Shown here: positions 1 through 10,088 of the stretch, piece by piece
Position numbering within the stretch: position 1 is the stretch's first letter
How the letters are laid out: each line of letters begins with the position of its first letter
Assembly (NCBI GenBank): GCA_964467165.1
Contig: CAYXOL010000017.1
Span: 1 to 64,000, forward strand
Direction: 5' to 3'
DNA length: 64,000 bases
Origin: Clostridium_AD sp964467165
GTDB taxonomy: Bacteria; Bacillota; Clostridia; Clostridiales; Clostridiaceae
Notes under the pieces: model-generated
Seen by the model: the letters and a program-made list of their open reading frames with translations, nothing else
What the model was told of the DNA's origin: nothing
The model's database searches: none
Made by a program: the position numbers and the translations under genes

Positions 1-1811
1 TTCTGTAAATTTGTTTGAATACGACGGATAATAGTCATTATAATTTTTAAATATATAAGGATACATAGGATAGTTTTCATCTTCGCCACCTTTCCAATAC
101 TTAACAATGCCACCATATTCATACCCAGATAATTTGTCATTAACTACATCTTTTGTATGTTTTATAGACTCTATAGTTTTACCAACCGTACCCATTTGAT
201 TTCTAGCATTTTGCCTATCTATATTGACTTTTCTTTCTTCCAACGTTCTTCTTGCATTTATATTTGCCATATCTTGGTCAAAACTTGCATAGTTCTTATA
301 CACACCACCTGCAGAAATAACATCTGGCATCCTTGTTATAGCATATTCTTCAGAAGTTAATCCATATCCTGGATCGTACTCTGATGTTAAAAACAAATTC
401 CTAGCTTTTAAAGCTTCGTCTTTATATTTATTATGCCTATCGTTATACCAATCGTTATAAAACCTAGCGTATTCAGAACCTTTTTTATACTTGCTTGTAT
501 AGTTAGTAGACTCTTCATCTGGATTAAAATTGCCAGACAACCTACGCTCTGTTTCTTTTGCAACAAGTTTAAACGGAGATCTTTCACTATAGCCCTCAGT
601 TTTTGTTAGAAATTCTACGGCCTTATTGTATTCATTGGGATCGTCAGAATTTAAAATCGTGTTGTATATCTCGGGATATTTTTCACGAATTTTATCGCCC
701 CTAAACAAAATCTTACTACCATAAATATCTGTTACAAAATCAGTATCTGTCGGAGGTGGTACATAGTTTGGATTATTAGAGTTTGGTCCCTTTTTTACAG
801 GATTGTTGGTAACATTGCCGCCATCTTCATATCCTATAATACCACCATACTCGTGTTTCCACTTTGATGCGTTACGAGCAAAGTTGGCTTTCTTTACCAT
901 TGCTGAAGAGTAATTACTCTTGTTGGCCAAAACTTTCCTTGCAAAAGCTTGTACACTCATACCGTGTCTTTTTGCAGCAGCTGTAAATGTTCCTCTCTTA
1001 GAAGGTTTTATGTAAATACCGCCGTTCTTAAATTCCACATCGTCTGGAGAAACACCGTCGTTATCTACACCAGTAATTGATTTCTGTAATTCTTGAAGAT
1101 TCATTAGCAAATCATAATCTTTAGAAACTTGTTCTAATCCTTTTAAGGCTGATTTCTTGGCTAACGGCGTACTTCTACCGCTAATAATTTTTAACAGCTT
1201 ATTCTGTGCATTTGATAATTTCTCACCCTCTTCTTGATATGATTTGCCAAATGGTGACTTAAGTGCACCAAGCATCCTTGTGCCTGAATCTAAAGCCATC
1301 TTAACGCCGCCTTGTTCGTGACTCGGGTAGTTGTCTGGTATGTTGTATATACCACCATCAGGCTCTTGAAATGTTTCGCCACCCTGCAATTCTGCGTTTG
1401 GTTCTTGGGCACCATATAGAAAACCACCATCAGCATAAAGTCCACCATACATAAACCCGTTTATAGTTGGGGATGTTTTAAGTGCATCTTGTTTAATAGA
1501 ATTATCAAGCTGCTCCCTTGCGTGTTGTGCAGCTATTTCACTTTGTGTTGGCATGTTTCTTGCAGCAATGTCCCCAGAAACTTCTTGCGCTATGTTACCC
1601 ACACCGGAACCTATCATTGAGGAACCAACTGACTGCAGTCCAGGAATAAACATAGCCCCAACACCTAGAGCCGCTTGAATACCACCAAATATACCCTGCT
1701 TGTTGTTCTTGATCCATCCGCCAAGACTATAACCCGGAATACCTAGCATCCTAGCCCTTATTACATCCCTGGAATTTTTTACTCTTATTTCTCTAATATT
1801 TTTACTCATTT
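1..1811 (-). CDS. Large crAss-like virion protein, 3' end outside window
   Basis: The frame opens at an ATG at 1811 and stays open for about 600 codons to the left edge, so the C-terminus is missing. The visible part has recurrent short Gly-rich motifs with aromatic residues (MYGGLYADGG, EYGGIIGYEDGG, YEYGGIVKYWKGG) and a segment resembling proteins of Bacteroidota phages (TFTAAAKRHGMSVQAFARKV, then a KKANFARNA motif). The N-terminus has a hydrophobic Gly/Ala stretch (about residues 40-60) that could insert in a membrane. It starts 4 nt after the muzzle-like gene; in crAss-like phages the gene after the muzzle encodes a large cargo protein, so an ejected or cargo role is inferred from position. 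No enzyme motif was recognised in the visible part. Confidence 0.72.
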
Positions 1812-1814
1812 TAA

Positions 1815-4800
1815 TTAACGATAAGAAATTCTATACGAAGTTATTATGTATGGAACTATAAATTTATAAATATTACCAGAACTGTTATTATACCACAGTT
1901 CTACTTTCATGTATTTGTCTCTAATCCTAGACCTGTAAAGTTCTGTTCCTTCAACTCTAGGAATGTAGACCCTAAACTCTCTTTCTCTCCTTATTGGATT
2001 TAAATCTACCTCACCGGTTGTTTGATAATCATTGCTTACCCTTAGCCTATCAAATGTAACACTATCATCCCTTGTTATAGAAACATCTGTTTGTGGCTTG
2101 TCTTCTGTTAGGGCGTCTGTATAAAAAGATAGTGTGTCAAATACTTTTGTAAAACTATACTTTGGATTTACTATAAAACTCAGATAACTCTCATCGTAGT
2201 TGTCTATATAATATGGGGTGGCAACACCGTCTTTTTTATAGTATATTTTGTTAGTAGTCGTTGTACAATAGATACTGGAGTTGCTTGAAAACAACATATA
2301 TGGATTGAATGTATATGTTCCTTGAAAAGTCTTAAACTTTTCATTGTATACCAATGTTTCAAAGTCAACGTGTTTATAATTATTATAGATACTAGAATAA
2401 GAACTCAACCCCACTCTGTTCTTAAGAAACGTTATTTTGTATCTATTACCAGGCACAAAAAAGTTTTGATTTACAATTATACTATTGCCCCTAATGTCTA
2501 AGTATACTTCATAAGTATTACTTGAATATACTTTACATATAACTTTATTATTATTTTCATCTTCAACCATTACAAAGTCATTTGTCCTGATACCATCAAA
2601 TACTATTCCAAACGGGTTGTTAAAAACAGCAAACCTTTGAGAGCTTTGAAGACTTGTAATAGTTATGATGAACCCTGGTTTTATAGAAAACAATATTTCA
2701 TTATCAACTGCATCGTACACTGCTTTGACGTCAACTATATACGGATATTTATACTTCATGTGTGATTGTATATTTGATATCTTAGAAATCTCGTTAACAG
2801 AAGAACCATCTGTTTGCAATATTGTTTTACTAGTATTGTCAACCCAGTATATACCACTTAAAGACTGTGCTATACCAAGTCTGTTTGTATTACCATGAAT
2901 TTTGCTTATGTAAAAATGCCTTGCTAACACACCACCACTACCAAGAACTATGGCGGCACTGTTATTATCATTAACTATAGACCTTTCGTTTACAGCAACT
3001 ATACCAACAGCATTCTTTTGCCAAAACATTAAACCGTTTGATACGGATATTATATTACTTATTTTGCCGTGTGTTGAGTCAACATCATATGTGTTGTTAT
3101 ACCTAAAAACTGTCCACGAGTCTAACAGCCCTTCATTTATTTTATTATCAGATGCTATTATCCTGTTTGGATATACTTTGTTATATTCATAGTCTGATGG
3201 CAAACTTCTATATTTAACAACATCTTGTTCCCTTGAAAAGACGTCATTATAGCTATAGAAATTAGTCTTCTGGTTATAATAATTACCACCGTTTGCATTT
3301 TGAACACCAGCAGTTTCCCTTATAGCGTATACATACGGATCGTTATAATCCCTACTAAAAGTAACACTATTAGAAAATGCTGTGTTTATACTAGATTCTA
3401 GTGGTATATAAACTATTGTTGTTGTTCTATCTCCACCAGTACCCAAATTTGGGTCGTGTATTGTATGCAAATATTCAAAGTAATTAATGTAAGTATCACC
3501 ACCGAATACTTCTAACCAAGAAGAAAATGTGGAGGTTCTAGAAAATCTTGTTTCACCACTAAAATCTGAAACTATTTCAGAGCATGGTATATACTCTGTT
3601 GCTAGCCTTGAGTTGTAAGCACATCCTCCGTATATAGTATCTGCATTGTCTTTACAAAGATCTCCTATGTACAATGGAAAGTAGTAACTAGACGATATCG
3701 AGGCCAGTGGCGTTTGAAACATACCACTACTCATACCAAAAATTAATTTTGAACCTCCAATTCCATTTTGTACACTAGTATAACCAAGGTAATTATAATC
3801 GCTAGTATAATTTATAAACTTATCACTTTCATAAAAATCTGTTTCTAAAGCAGACTCTTTTGTTTCTGGTGATTGTACTTTAGCAGAACCAACAATGTCA
3901 TAAGAATAAGATTTGTTTGTACCAAGCTGGTATGTGTTACTTTTTGTATACTTTAAAATATACGTATTTCCGCCACCACTATTTGACGGTAAATACGAAG
4001 AATACAAAGGCGTTTGTTTATGTGTAGCATATTGACCAGTAACATTGTCGGGAGTTGTTGTATAACACTGCGGTTTAAAAATAGTAGAAGAAGTTATATC
4101 AAAGTTACCAAAAGTAACTTCTGGTGAGCAAAAGTATGCCCTTGTTGTTGTAGTGTAAGAGTTTGCTCCGCATGTAGGAACTATTCTTGGTATATATTTG
4201 TCATTGGAATCTTGAGCTGGAAAACCAATAAACCCCTGAGATACTATTGTTTTATCCTCACTATTTCTTACAGCCCTTACTATTCTATAACCGTATACGT
4301 CGCTAGGTAAATTCCTTACTCTAAACTTCGGGTATAAGACGTTTATATAAACACCAACATTTGTTCCAGATGTCCTTCTAAAAAATGTCAAAAAATCACT
4401 AGTATCATTAATACCGTTTCCGTCTTTATCGTATTTTGTTGTACCATCAATATCAAACATTGATGGAAATCTTATGTCAGCTATCCATTTAACATCAGAA
4501 GGTCTTCCATACTTATCGAAAAATTGTATTCCAAATCTGTATATTTCATCTCTTTTATAACCTACAAAATTAGAAGCTATGATAGGACTATTATAACCAC
4601 CGAAGTTTGTATATGTTGTTGAGTTATTAAAGAAATCTTTAAAATCTTTTATATCACTTTCATTATTTTGATCTATTCTTATAGACTTTATACCAAATTC
4701 ATATTCTATGTTATAACCCTTGCCACCAAGAAGATAGTAACTACCACTCTTGAATTTATACTTACAAGGATTCATAGAAGAGTCCTGTGTTTTTTTACTT

Positions 4801-6086
4801 GCGGCACTATTATAATCATTTCTGTAATCATACTCTTCTGGTATTGATTTGACGTTATAAGTACCTATAACAGAATTATCAGACACTTTTCTTAATTCCC
4901 ACGTCATGCTATCTGCCCAGGCATTGTCATTTGCATAACCAGTAAGCTTCATATACGTGTCTATTAACACGTTATTATATAACGTCTTACCATACGTTAT
5001 GTAATTACCATCATTATTTGCCCTAAAAGCTTTTGCGTCAAAATCTACCTTAAAGTCTTTCTCTGAAATATTTGCAGCAAACAATATGTTATCCTTAAAA
5101 GATAGGTCAGAACAAGCAAATAATCTTTTAAACACAATACCAAATTCTTCTAACGTAATTTCACCGTTATAATAACCATTATCAACTATAGTTATATTTT
5201 CCTGATCTTGACCAATCTTAAAATCATCTATTATCTTTATCTCTGGTACAGAAGTTCTATCTTTATAGTATATTGATATTATCCTTATATAGTCAAAGTC
5301 ACCACTATTATCAAACTCTATACTTACCCTTATAGCCTTATTAGAATTGTCATCTTGTACTCCGCCATAGCTTTTCGTATTTACTGAAAGACTAGTATCG
5401 GCTTTTATAAGATTAAAAGGTATACTAGCTGGGGAATAGAAAGTCTCTGCTCCCCTTTTCTTGAACAATTGGTAGGCATATTGATATTTACCAACTTTTA
5501 ACGACCCACCGGTGGTAGCAATTACTTTTGGTTGTTTAAATTTGTTTAATTTTATAAGCTCAAAATCTACAGCTTTATAACTAGAAAGGTTTGGATCTGC
5601 TATATTACAATATCTAACATTGTTTACATTATCAGTCCAATATATCTTCTGAACAGACTCGCTTTCTTTTCTATAAACACCGCGTATCTCATAGCCAGGT
5701 TTAAAATACAATCTACCAAGTGCAGCACTATCTTCATATAACTTTGTTATGTATGTTATTCTACCATCGCTATCTACACCAACTTTGTATATGTAACTAG
5801 TATAATCAGAAGCACTTTCTGGATATAGTGTAAAATTAGCTTTTGTACAAAACACAACGAAGAAATCTATGCAATATATTGTACCAACCACAAGCGTACC
5901 AGATGGAAGATACGTTCCTAAATCTTGTTCAACCATTGAAATACCGGAAACCAAAGCAGCTTGATTAGAAACTTTGTCTGTAGAAAGCTTGAAATTTTTA
6001 GCCATGAGGTACTTATTACCGGTTACAGAACTTTTGTCTGTATCGGTATCCATTCCACCAGTAAAAGTATTTATAGAAAATTCCAT
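1815..6086 (-). CDS. Muzzle/nozzle-like tail protein (stabilisation protein family)
   Basis: A 1423-residue protein rich in Tyr, Ser, Asn and short beta-strand-like segments, with no signal peptide or transmembrane segment. It opens with MEFSINTFTGGMDTDTDKSS, an N-terminus typical of large podovirus tail stabilisation or nozzle proteins, in which a mostly beta fold closes the tail tip. It follows the 322-residue ring-protein candidate by 5 nt and precedes the large GG-motif protein, the order ring, muzzle, cargo known from crAss-like virions. The length fits a crAss-like muzzle. Function is inferred from N-terminus, size and synteny; no catalytic residues were seen. An alternative is a receptor-contacting tail hub. 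Confidence 0.62.
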   Translation of the reverse strand: MEFSINTFTGGMDTDTDKSSVTGNKYLMAKNFKLSTDKVSNQAALVSGISMVEQDLGTYLPSGTLVVGTIYCIDFFVVFCTKANFTLYPESASDYTSYIYKVGVDSDGRITYITKLYEDSAALGRLYFKPGYEIRGVYRKESESVQKIYWTDNVNNVRYCNIADPNLSSYKAVDFELIKLNKFKQPKVIATTGGSLKVGKYQYAYQLFKKRGAETFYSPASIPFNLIKADTSLSVNTKSYGGVQDDNSNKAIRVSIEFDNSGDFDYIRIISIYYKDRTSVPEIKIIDDFKIGQDQENITIVDNGYYNGEITLEEFGIVFKRLFACSDLSFKDNILFAANISEKDFKVDFDAKAFRANNDGNYITYGKTLYNNVLIDTYMKLTGYANDNAWADSMTWELRKVSDNSVIGTYNVKSIPEEYDYRNDYNSAASKKTQDSSMNPCKYKFKSGSYYLLGGKGYNIEYEFGIKSIRIDQNNESDIKDFKDFFNNSTTYTNFGGYNSPIIASNFVGYKRDEIYRFGIQFFDKYGRPSDVKWIADIRFPSMFDIDGTTKYDKDGNGINDTSDFLTFFRRTSGTNVGVYINVLYPKFRVRNLPSDVYGYRIVRAVRNSEDKTIVSQGFIGFPAQDSNDKYIPRIVPTCGANSYTTTTRAYFCSPEVTFGNFDITSSTIFKPQCYTTTPDNVTGQYATHKQTPLYSSYLPSNSGGGNTYILKYTKSNTYQLGTNKSYSYDIVGSAKVQSPETKESALETDFYESDKFINYTSDYNYLGYTSVQNGIGGSKLIFGMSSGMFQTPLASISSSYYFPLYIGDLCKDNADTIYGGCAYNSRLATEYIPCSEIVSDFSGETRFSRTSTFSSWLEVFGGDTYINYFEYLHTIHDPNLGTGGDRTTTIVYIPLESSINTAFSNSVTFSRDYNDPYVYAIRETAGVQNANGGNYYNQKTNFYSYNDVFSREQDVVKYRSLPSDYEYNKVYPNRIIASDNKINEGLLDSWTVFRYNNTYDVDSTHGKISNIISVSNGLMFWQKNAVGIVAVNERSIVNDNNSAAIVLGSGGVLARHFYISKIHGNTNRLGIAQSLSGIYWVDNTSKTILQTDGSSVNEISKISNIQSHMKYKYPYIVDVKAVYDAVDNEILFSIKPGFIITITSLQSSQRFAVFNNPFGIVFDGIRTNDFVMVEDENNNKVICKVYSSNTYEVYLDIRGNSIIVNQNFFVPGNRYKITFLKNRVGLSSYSSIYNNYKHVDFETLVYNEKFKTFQGTYTFNPYMLFSSNSSIYCTTTTNKIYYKKDGVATPYYIDNYDESYLSFIVNPKYSFTKVFDTLSFYTDALTEDKPQTDVSITRDDSVTFDRLRVSNDYQTTGEVDLNPIRREREFRVYIPRVEGTELYRSRIRDKYMKVELWYNNSSGNIYKFIVPYIITSYRISYR

Positions 6087-6091
6087 AGTAT

Positions 6092-7060
6092 TTAAATATT
6101 CTTATTAAAACCCCTGCCCTTATAAGAGTGTGTGTACATTTGCTGCATTCTATCAAGATTAGAAAAGAATGTATCATGTTCACTGATAGTGGGTATAATC
6201 CTTAACCACAAATTCTTTATAGATTCTAACTGTTCTACGTCTGGCATCATACCTTCTGCATAAGCCTGCTTCCTATAAAACTGCCATTTTAATTCTGCGT
6301 GATAGTAAACATCTGGTTTTATTTGACCAGAAACCCACTTTGGATACAACAACTTCATGGTTATATACCAGTATATGGCTTCTTTATAAGCTGAATTGTC
6401 GGGTATCTTTGGATAACCCTCTTCATCTGTAGGCATTGCTAGATATGCCATAACTATATAACCGGTTTGCATGTTGGTCTTTATATAGTTATTGTTTATT
6501 GTAAAGACAACACCCTCAGTAAAAGAGGTATTACCATCAGATACATTATTTATATCTGTGATATTATTTTTACTAAGTATATACCTCATAAGTTCTGCTA
6601 ATTGCGGCTCTGCCTGCAATTTTGCCATAGAGTCTTGATAGCTTAAATCAAATAACGTCATTGTCCATATAATGTCGTTAAGAGTAATAAGAGCTGAGGG
6701 ATTGTCTAGATAATTAGAATCGTCTAGTTTCATAGCTGCAGTAAGTCGCCTATTAGTATCAAACGAACCACCAGAATATCTCATAGGATAAAAAGGTCCT
6801 ACAGCCGTTTGTGAATAAGCTACCTGTACTAAACTATGAAAATCATCAGGTAATTTTGCCTGATAATTGTCTACAGTTAAAACGTCTTCACCAGCTTTAC
6901 CAGCAACTTTAAGGATATATTGATTATAAGACCCAATCTTTTCCATAGCTTCGCCACACCACTCAATCATGTCAGAGATTCGTTGAGCCTCTTCCTGAAG
7001 GTTAAGGTCTGTAAAAACCTTTGCTATAATTTCCCTAACGGATGTATATTTATATATCAT
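6092..7060 (-). CDS. Ring/neck protein candidate of the tail
   Basis: A 322-residue soluble protein with a helical N-terminus (segment REIIAKVFTDLNLQEEAQRI) and a Trp/Tyr-rich C-terminal half (YHAELKWQFYRKQAYAEG). It shows no membrane segment or enzymatic motif. It lies between a 158-residue conserved protein and the muzzle-like gene, with 5-8 nt gaps on both sides, so all are translated from one late message. In crAss-like podoviruses the gene before the muzzle encodes a portal-to-muzzle ring protein, which is the basis for the call. The N-terminus looks like those of T7 gp11/P22 gp4-type adaptors, which bind the portal ring; that resemblance is by eye only. Confidence 0.5.
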   Translation of the reverse strand: MIYKYTSVREIIAKVFTDLNLQEEAQRISDMIEWCGEAMEKIGSYNQYILKVAGKAGEDVLTVDNYQAKLPDDFHSLVQVAYSQTAVGPFYPMRYSGGSFDTNRRLTAAMKLDDSNYLDNPSALITLNDIIWTMTLFDLSYQDSMAKLQAEPQLAELMRYILSKNNITDINNVSDGNTSFTEGVVFTINNNYIKTNMQTGYIVMAYLAMPTDEEGYPKIPDNSAYKEAIYWYITMKLLYPKWVSGQIKPDVYYHAELKWQFYRKQAYAEGMMPDVEQLESIKNLWLRIIPTISEHDTFFSNLDRMQQMYTHSYKGRGFNKNI

Positions 7061-7068
7061 TTCTATTA

Positions 7069-7545
7069 TTAATTTTGGTATTCAAAAAAATCAACTTTAT
7101 TGTCTATAATCAACCTTGCCAACTTTCTCTTCAATGTCCTTGTAGCAGAAAATGCGTAGTAGTATTTAAACTTTATTGTGGAGTTAGTTTTATTCCACCT
7201 GAAAAGATATTTGAAACCACCAGTGTGGTCATTAAAGAAACACACTTTTTTACCAACCTCCAGTGTAGTTTTCCAATCTATTGGCATAGTAAGAATATTA
7301 GAACTACTAACCTTTTTCTTTATAATCTGTAAAACACCAAGATTGTTTGGCATTTTAAACTTCTTACCCTTGAACAAAACCTCTTCTATTATAAACGAAA
7401 TATACTCTTTCCAAATATTGGAAAAAGTATTATAGTCAACATAATACAAATCTTCACTACCACCAATGTTCTTTATGTAATCTTTGTATATGTCTACTAT
7501 AGTTATTGGGTTCTGTACTTTATTCTTACCTCTACCAAAATACAT
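7069..7545 (-). CDS. Conserved small virion/neck protein, possibly HU/IHF-like fold
   Basis: A 158-residue basic protein (many Lys and aromatic residues). It contains a segment resembling the core of HU/IHF-like folds (VLFKGKKFKMPNNLGVLQII), where a beta arm follows two helices, and a C-terminal basic aromatic stretch (FKYYYAFSATRTLKRKLAR). IHF-like genes are known in the structural block of crAss-like phages, so either a DNA-bending protein or a neck protein is possible. It is packed between two ring-type genes (gaps of 4 and 8 nt). The fold assignment is by pattern only. Confidence 0.45.
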   Translation of the reverse strand: MYFGRGKNKVQNPITIVDIYKDYIKNIGGSEDLYYVDYNTFSNIWKEYISFIIEEVLFKGKKFKMPNNLGVLQIIKKKVSSSNILTMPIDWKTTLEVGKKVCFFNDHTGGFKYLFRWNKTNSTIKFKYYYAFSATRTLKRKLARLIIDNKVDFFEYQN

Positions 7546-7549
7546 AGTA

Positions 7550-8251
7550 CTATTTCTTATAATTTTGCTGTACCATATTTGCAGAATCGTTAACAGTATC
7601 CTGCGGTGTTTGTACAGAAATAGAAAGTTCTTTCTGTAAAATGAGTTCTTTCAGTAATGGTACAACGTCTATAGGTATTGGATATTTATCATTTGCTGTA
7701 TAAGTGTGTTCAGTTATATCACCAGATTGGAACGTGTCTACCTCTGTTGGAACTTCAAACACACCCCTTATTCTAACGTAATATAAATCTTCATGGCATC
7801 CTTCTATATAGATATAATCGTCTTTTAAATAAGCAACCATATCATTACCAGTATACTTTTTATACTTCTGATACCTTGCCCTTTTCTGTGGAACAAACTG
7901 TATCTCTTCACCCTCTGGTGTTTCCACAGATACTATACCTGGTTTGAATATAAAATCTATTGTTTTAGGGATCTTATACTCTGTTCTAAAAGTATAAAGA
8001 TTTGTCTTAACTTCAGATAAATCATTTGCCAAATCTACTTCTACAAGTTTTACTATAGGAATTTCTTGAATGTAAGCGGGGTTTAAACTTTTACCCCTAT
8101 CTATATCCTTCTTGAGAAGTATAGCCCTATACTCGTGTATCCACTTTTCTATCTGATTTGGTGATATATTTTCAGACGCCACTACTTGTGAACCTCTTAT
8201 TATTTCTAACAGATCTCTCTGTATTGTATTTAAAGATACAAAATTAATCAT
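7550..8251 (-). CDS. Tail adaptor/ring protein candidate
   Basis: A 233-residue protein beginning MINFVSLNTIQRDLLEIIRG, followed by an Asn-rich helical segment (SPNQIEKWIHEYRAILLKKD). Such an N-terminus is typical of head-tail adaptors, whose helices pack on the portal. The middle is beta-rich (IEGCHEDLYYVRIRGVFEVP) and the end is a helical tail. It lies 4 nt from the 158-residue gene and 11 nt after a 45-codon gene. Its position suggests one of the crAss-like ring proteins; this is inference from context and size. Confidence 0.5.
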   Translation of the reverse strand: MINFVSLNTIQRDLLEIIRGSQVVASENISPNQIEKWIHEYRAILLKKDIDRGKSLNPAYIQEIPIVKLVEVDLANDLSEVKTNLYTFRTEYKIPKTIDFIFKPGIVSVETPEGEEIQFVPQKRARYQKYKKYTGNDMVAYLKDDYIYIEGCHEDLYYVRIRGVFEVPTEVDTFQSGDITEHTYTANDKYPIPIDVVPLLKELILQKELSISVQTPQDTVNDSANMVQQNYKK

Positions 8252-8262
8252 TGTTACATTGT

Positions 8263-8400
8263 TTAAACATAATATACATCAAGTGCCATATCTAAGTCAG
8301 TTTGAATACCCAACGATAAGTCCTTACTATTACTGATGTTAAGAGTTAAATCAGCACCGTTATGTACTAAAATAGTTATATTTCCATCAAGTATTCCCAT
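8263..8400 (-). CDS. Small unknown protein (45 aa)
   Basis: An ATG-initiated frame of 45 codons (begins MGILDGNITI, ends DVYYV) fills the gap between two larger late genes, starting 4 nt after the upstream stop and ending 11 nt before the next start. The residues alternate in a beta-strand manner (NITILVHNGADLTLNI), which resembles a strand pair of the neighbouring 117-residue beta protein. It may be an accessory fibre or baseplate piece. No family recognised; the tight packing is the main reason to accept it. Confidence 0.55.
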   Translation of the reverse strand: MGILDGNITILVHNGADLTLNISNSKDLSLGIQTDLDMALDVYYV

Positions 8401-8404
8401 AGAA

Positions 8405-8758
8405 TTATGAAGTTCGTTTTGTTACAACATCTACAATTTCTATTATAAACTGGTCAGAGTTTGAGTTTAAAGAACCACTCTCGAAGATTTTAAAATCTGC
8501 TTTATATTTAGAAATATTGATATCCGTGTCTGTGGCAGACAGCTCCAAAACTGTTTTACCATTTGTTGGATCGGAGTGTACTGTAATAGTCTTTTTAATA
8601 AGCGCTAAATCATCGTCACCAGAATTATCGTTCAACTGCTTTACTGTAAAAAACACTGTTTTACCAGTTAGGTTTATAGGCACCCTATTTGCTTTAAAAG
8701 TTATATTAGCTTTAAATATCGTGCCCTTTTGTATCTTTACCGTAATATTCTTATCCAT
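8405..8758 (-). CDS. Beta-sandwich fibre/baseplate-type protein (BppU-N-like)
   Basis: A 117-residue all-beta protein with the pattern KANITFKANRVPINLTGKTV, FFTVKQLND, then GKTVLELSATDTDI. This resembles the N-terminal immunoglobulin-like domain found in phage upper-baseplate or fibre proteins, where LTGKTVFFTVK is a common strand motif. It follows the methyltransferase gene by 1 nt. The likely role is a virion surface or fibre-attachment module; the similarity is recognised by eye only. Confidence 0.5.
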   Translation of the reverse strand: MDKNITVKIQKGTIFKANITFKANRVPINLTGKTVFFTVKQLNDNSGDDDLALIKKTITVHSDPTNGKTVLELSATDTDINISKYKADFKIFESGSLNSNSDQFIIEIVDVVTKRTS

Positions 8759-8759
8759 C

Positions 8760-9347
8760 TTATTGTTTCTTTTCTAAAACAACGTGTATGTCGTTTACAA
8801 CGTTTGTATAATGTTTAATAGCAAAATCCCTAGCGCTTTGTGCTCTAGACGCCCACTCGGGATTCATATCATAACCGTAATTAAAATCAAAATTAGATTT
8901 TATACTATAATGATCCAAACGATTAACCTCTCTCCACTGCCTATTAAAATATAAAAATGTAGCTTCACTTATAGCTCTTTTATGTGTGGGGTCTTGCCAA
9001 GCTCTTATTGAATTATAATAAGGAGCTATAATTTTAATTTTTCCACCTGGTTTCAAAATCCTATAGCACTCGTCCATGAATTTTATAAGATCGTTTGTGT
9101 GTTCAACATAGTGTGAACAGAATATCTCATCTACAGACTCGTCTTTCCAAGGCCACGGAAATTTTTCTAAGTCCACCGTAATATCAGCAGCTTCTGTCTT
9201 TACAATATCAACACCTACAAAGCCTTCAATTTTAACATTACCACAGGCAAGATTCAGTCTCAAAGGAGTATTATCCTGAGATTTAACTTCAACCTTGTTA
9301 TTTTCGCTATTTTTAAAAGCGTTTTTCTTAACAGTTTTCTTATTCAT
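8760..9347 (-). CDS. Class I SAM-dependent methyltransferase
   Basis: About 195 residues from the ATG at 9347, chosen because an upstream TTG would overlap the previous stop. After a Lys/Asn-rich leader, motif I is LNLACGN, followed by an acidic strand end (VGVDIV), ITVDLEKFPWPWKDESVDEI, and a post-motif segment with HYVEH and LKPGGKIKII, the classical Methyltransf_11 layout. It directly follows a glycosyltransferase gene in the fibre region, so a plausible role is methylation of a sugar or small-molecule decoration on virion or host glycans. DNA methylation is less likely because no target-recognition domain or DPPY-type motif is present. Confidence 0.8.
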   Translation of the reverse strand: MNKKTVKKNAFKNSENNKVEVKSQDNTPLRLNLACGNVKIEGFVGVDIVKTEAADITVDLEKFPWPWKDESVDEIFCSHYVEHTNDLIKFMDECYRILKPGGKIKIIAPYYNSIRAWQDPTHKRAISEATFLYFNRQWREVNRLDHYSIKSNFDFNYGYDMNPEWASRAQSARDFAIKHYTNVVNDIHVVLEKKQ

Positions 9348-9349
9348 AA

Positions 9350-10075
9350 TTACCAAATTATATCGTTTTCAGCATCATAATGTCCTACTTTAATCCTAGT
9401 ATCACAGGCGAATTTATAACCAGCCTTACTAGCTTTTTCATAAAAATATAGATCCTGTGTCATCAATGCGGAACCCTTACTGGGATCATGCTCTTGAAGA
9501 GTTTTAAACCAAGGCTGTTCTATATTTTTAAACATGTCTATTTTAAACAGATTAAAACCCATTCCGAGACCACAAGCTGGTTGTAGGGTATCAGGCTTCG
9601 GAACTTGTGGTATATAATTTCTAGGAAACACTGCGGGATCCCCATAAATCATTGGTTGTCCTCCCTCGCCCTTTGTCCAGTATAAACCACCAACAACGTC
9701 AAAATATTCCATGTCCTCGTATAACTTCAACAATCCATCTGGGGGAGGTATATTATCTTCTTCTATTGTAAGCATATACTTCCAATTCTTTAAATCTGGA
9801 TTATTAAGTATCATTGAAACCATACTGTTATAGGCCTCACCAACTTCCATACCTATTGCAAAAAGAGGTCCAATTACCTTTTGATTCATGGGTCTTAACA
9901 TCCCCATCCATGATTGTACAACTTTAGCATGTATGTACCCCCTAGTAGGGCAAACTATTATAGTAGACAAGTCCTTATAAGTACCAGCTTTTTTAAGCCT
10001 GTTTATAGAATTGTCAATATCCTTGTTGTGAAATCCAACAGGATCTACAGTAACTATCTGTGGTTTATTATCCAT
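9350..10075 (-). CDS. GT-A-type glycosyltransferase-like protein
   Basis: A 241-residue protein with a nucleotide-sugar-binding start (TIIVCPTRGYIHAKVV), a helix with EAYNSMVSMILNNP, and the sequence MLTIEEDNIPPPDGLLKLYE, where EEDN occupies the place of the DXD metal-binding motif of GT-A glycosyltransferases. The rest (VVGGLYWTKGEGGQPMIYGD, ALMTQDLYFYEKASKAGYKF) matches the acceptor-side pattern of phage GT2-like enzymes. It sits between a LamG-type protein and a methyltransferase in the fibre block. It could modify virion fibres or host surface glycans; the substrate cannot be read from sequence. Confidence 0.68.
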   Translation of the reverse strand: MDNKPQIVTVDPVGFHNKDIDNSINRLKKAGTYKDLSTIIVCPTRGYIHAKVVQSWMGMLRPMNQKVIGPLFAIGMEVGEAYNSMVSMILNNPDLKNWKYMLTIEEDNIPPPDGLLKLYEDMEYFDVVGGLYWTKGEGGQPMIYGDPAVFPRNYIPQVPKPDTLQPACGLGMGFNLFKIDMFKNIEQPWFKTLQEHDPSKGSALMTQDLYFYEKASKAGYKFACDTRIKVGHYDAENDIIW

Positions 10076-10088
10076 AAATATAATTAAA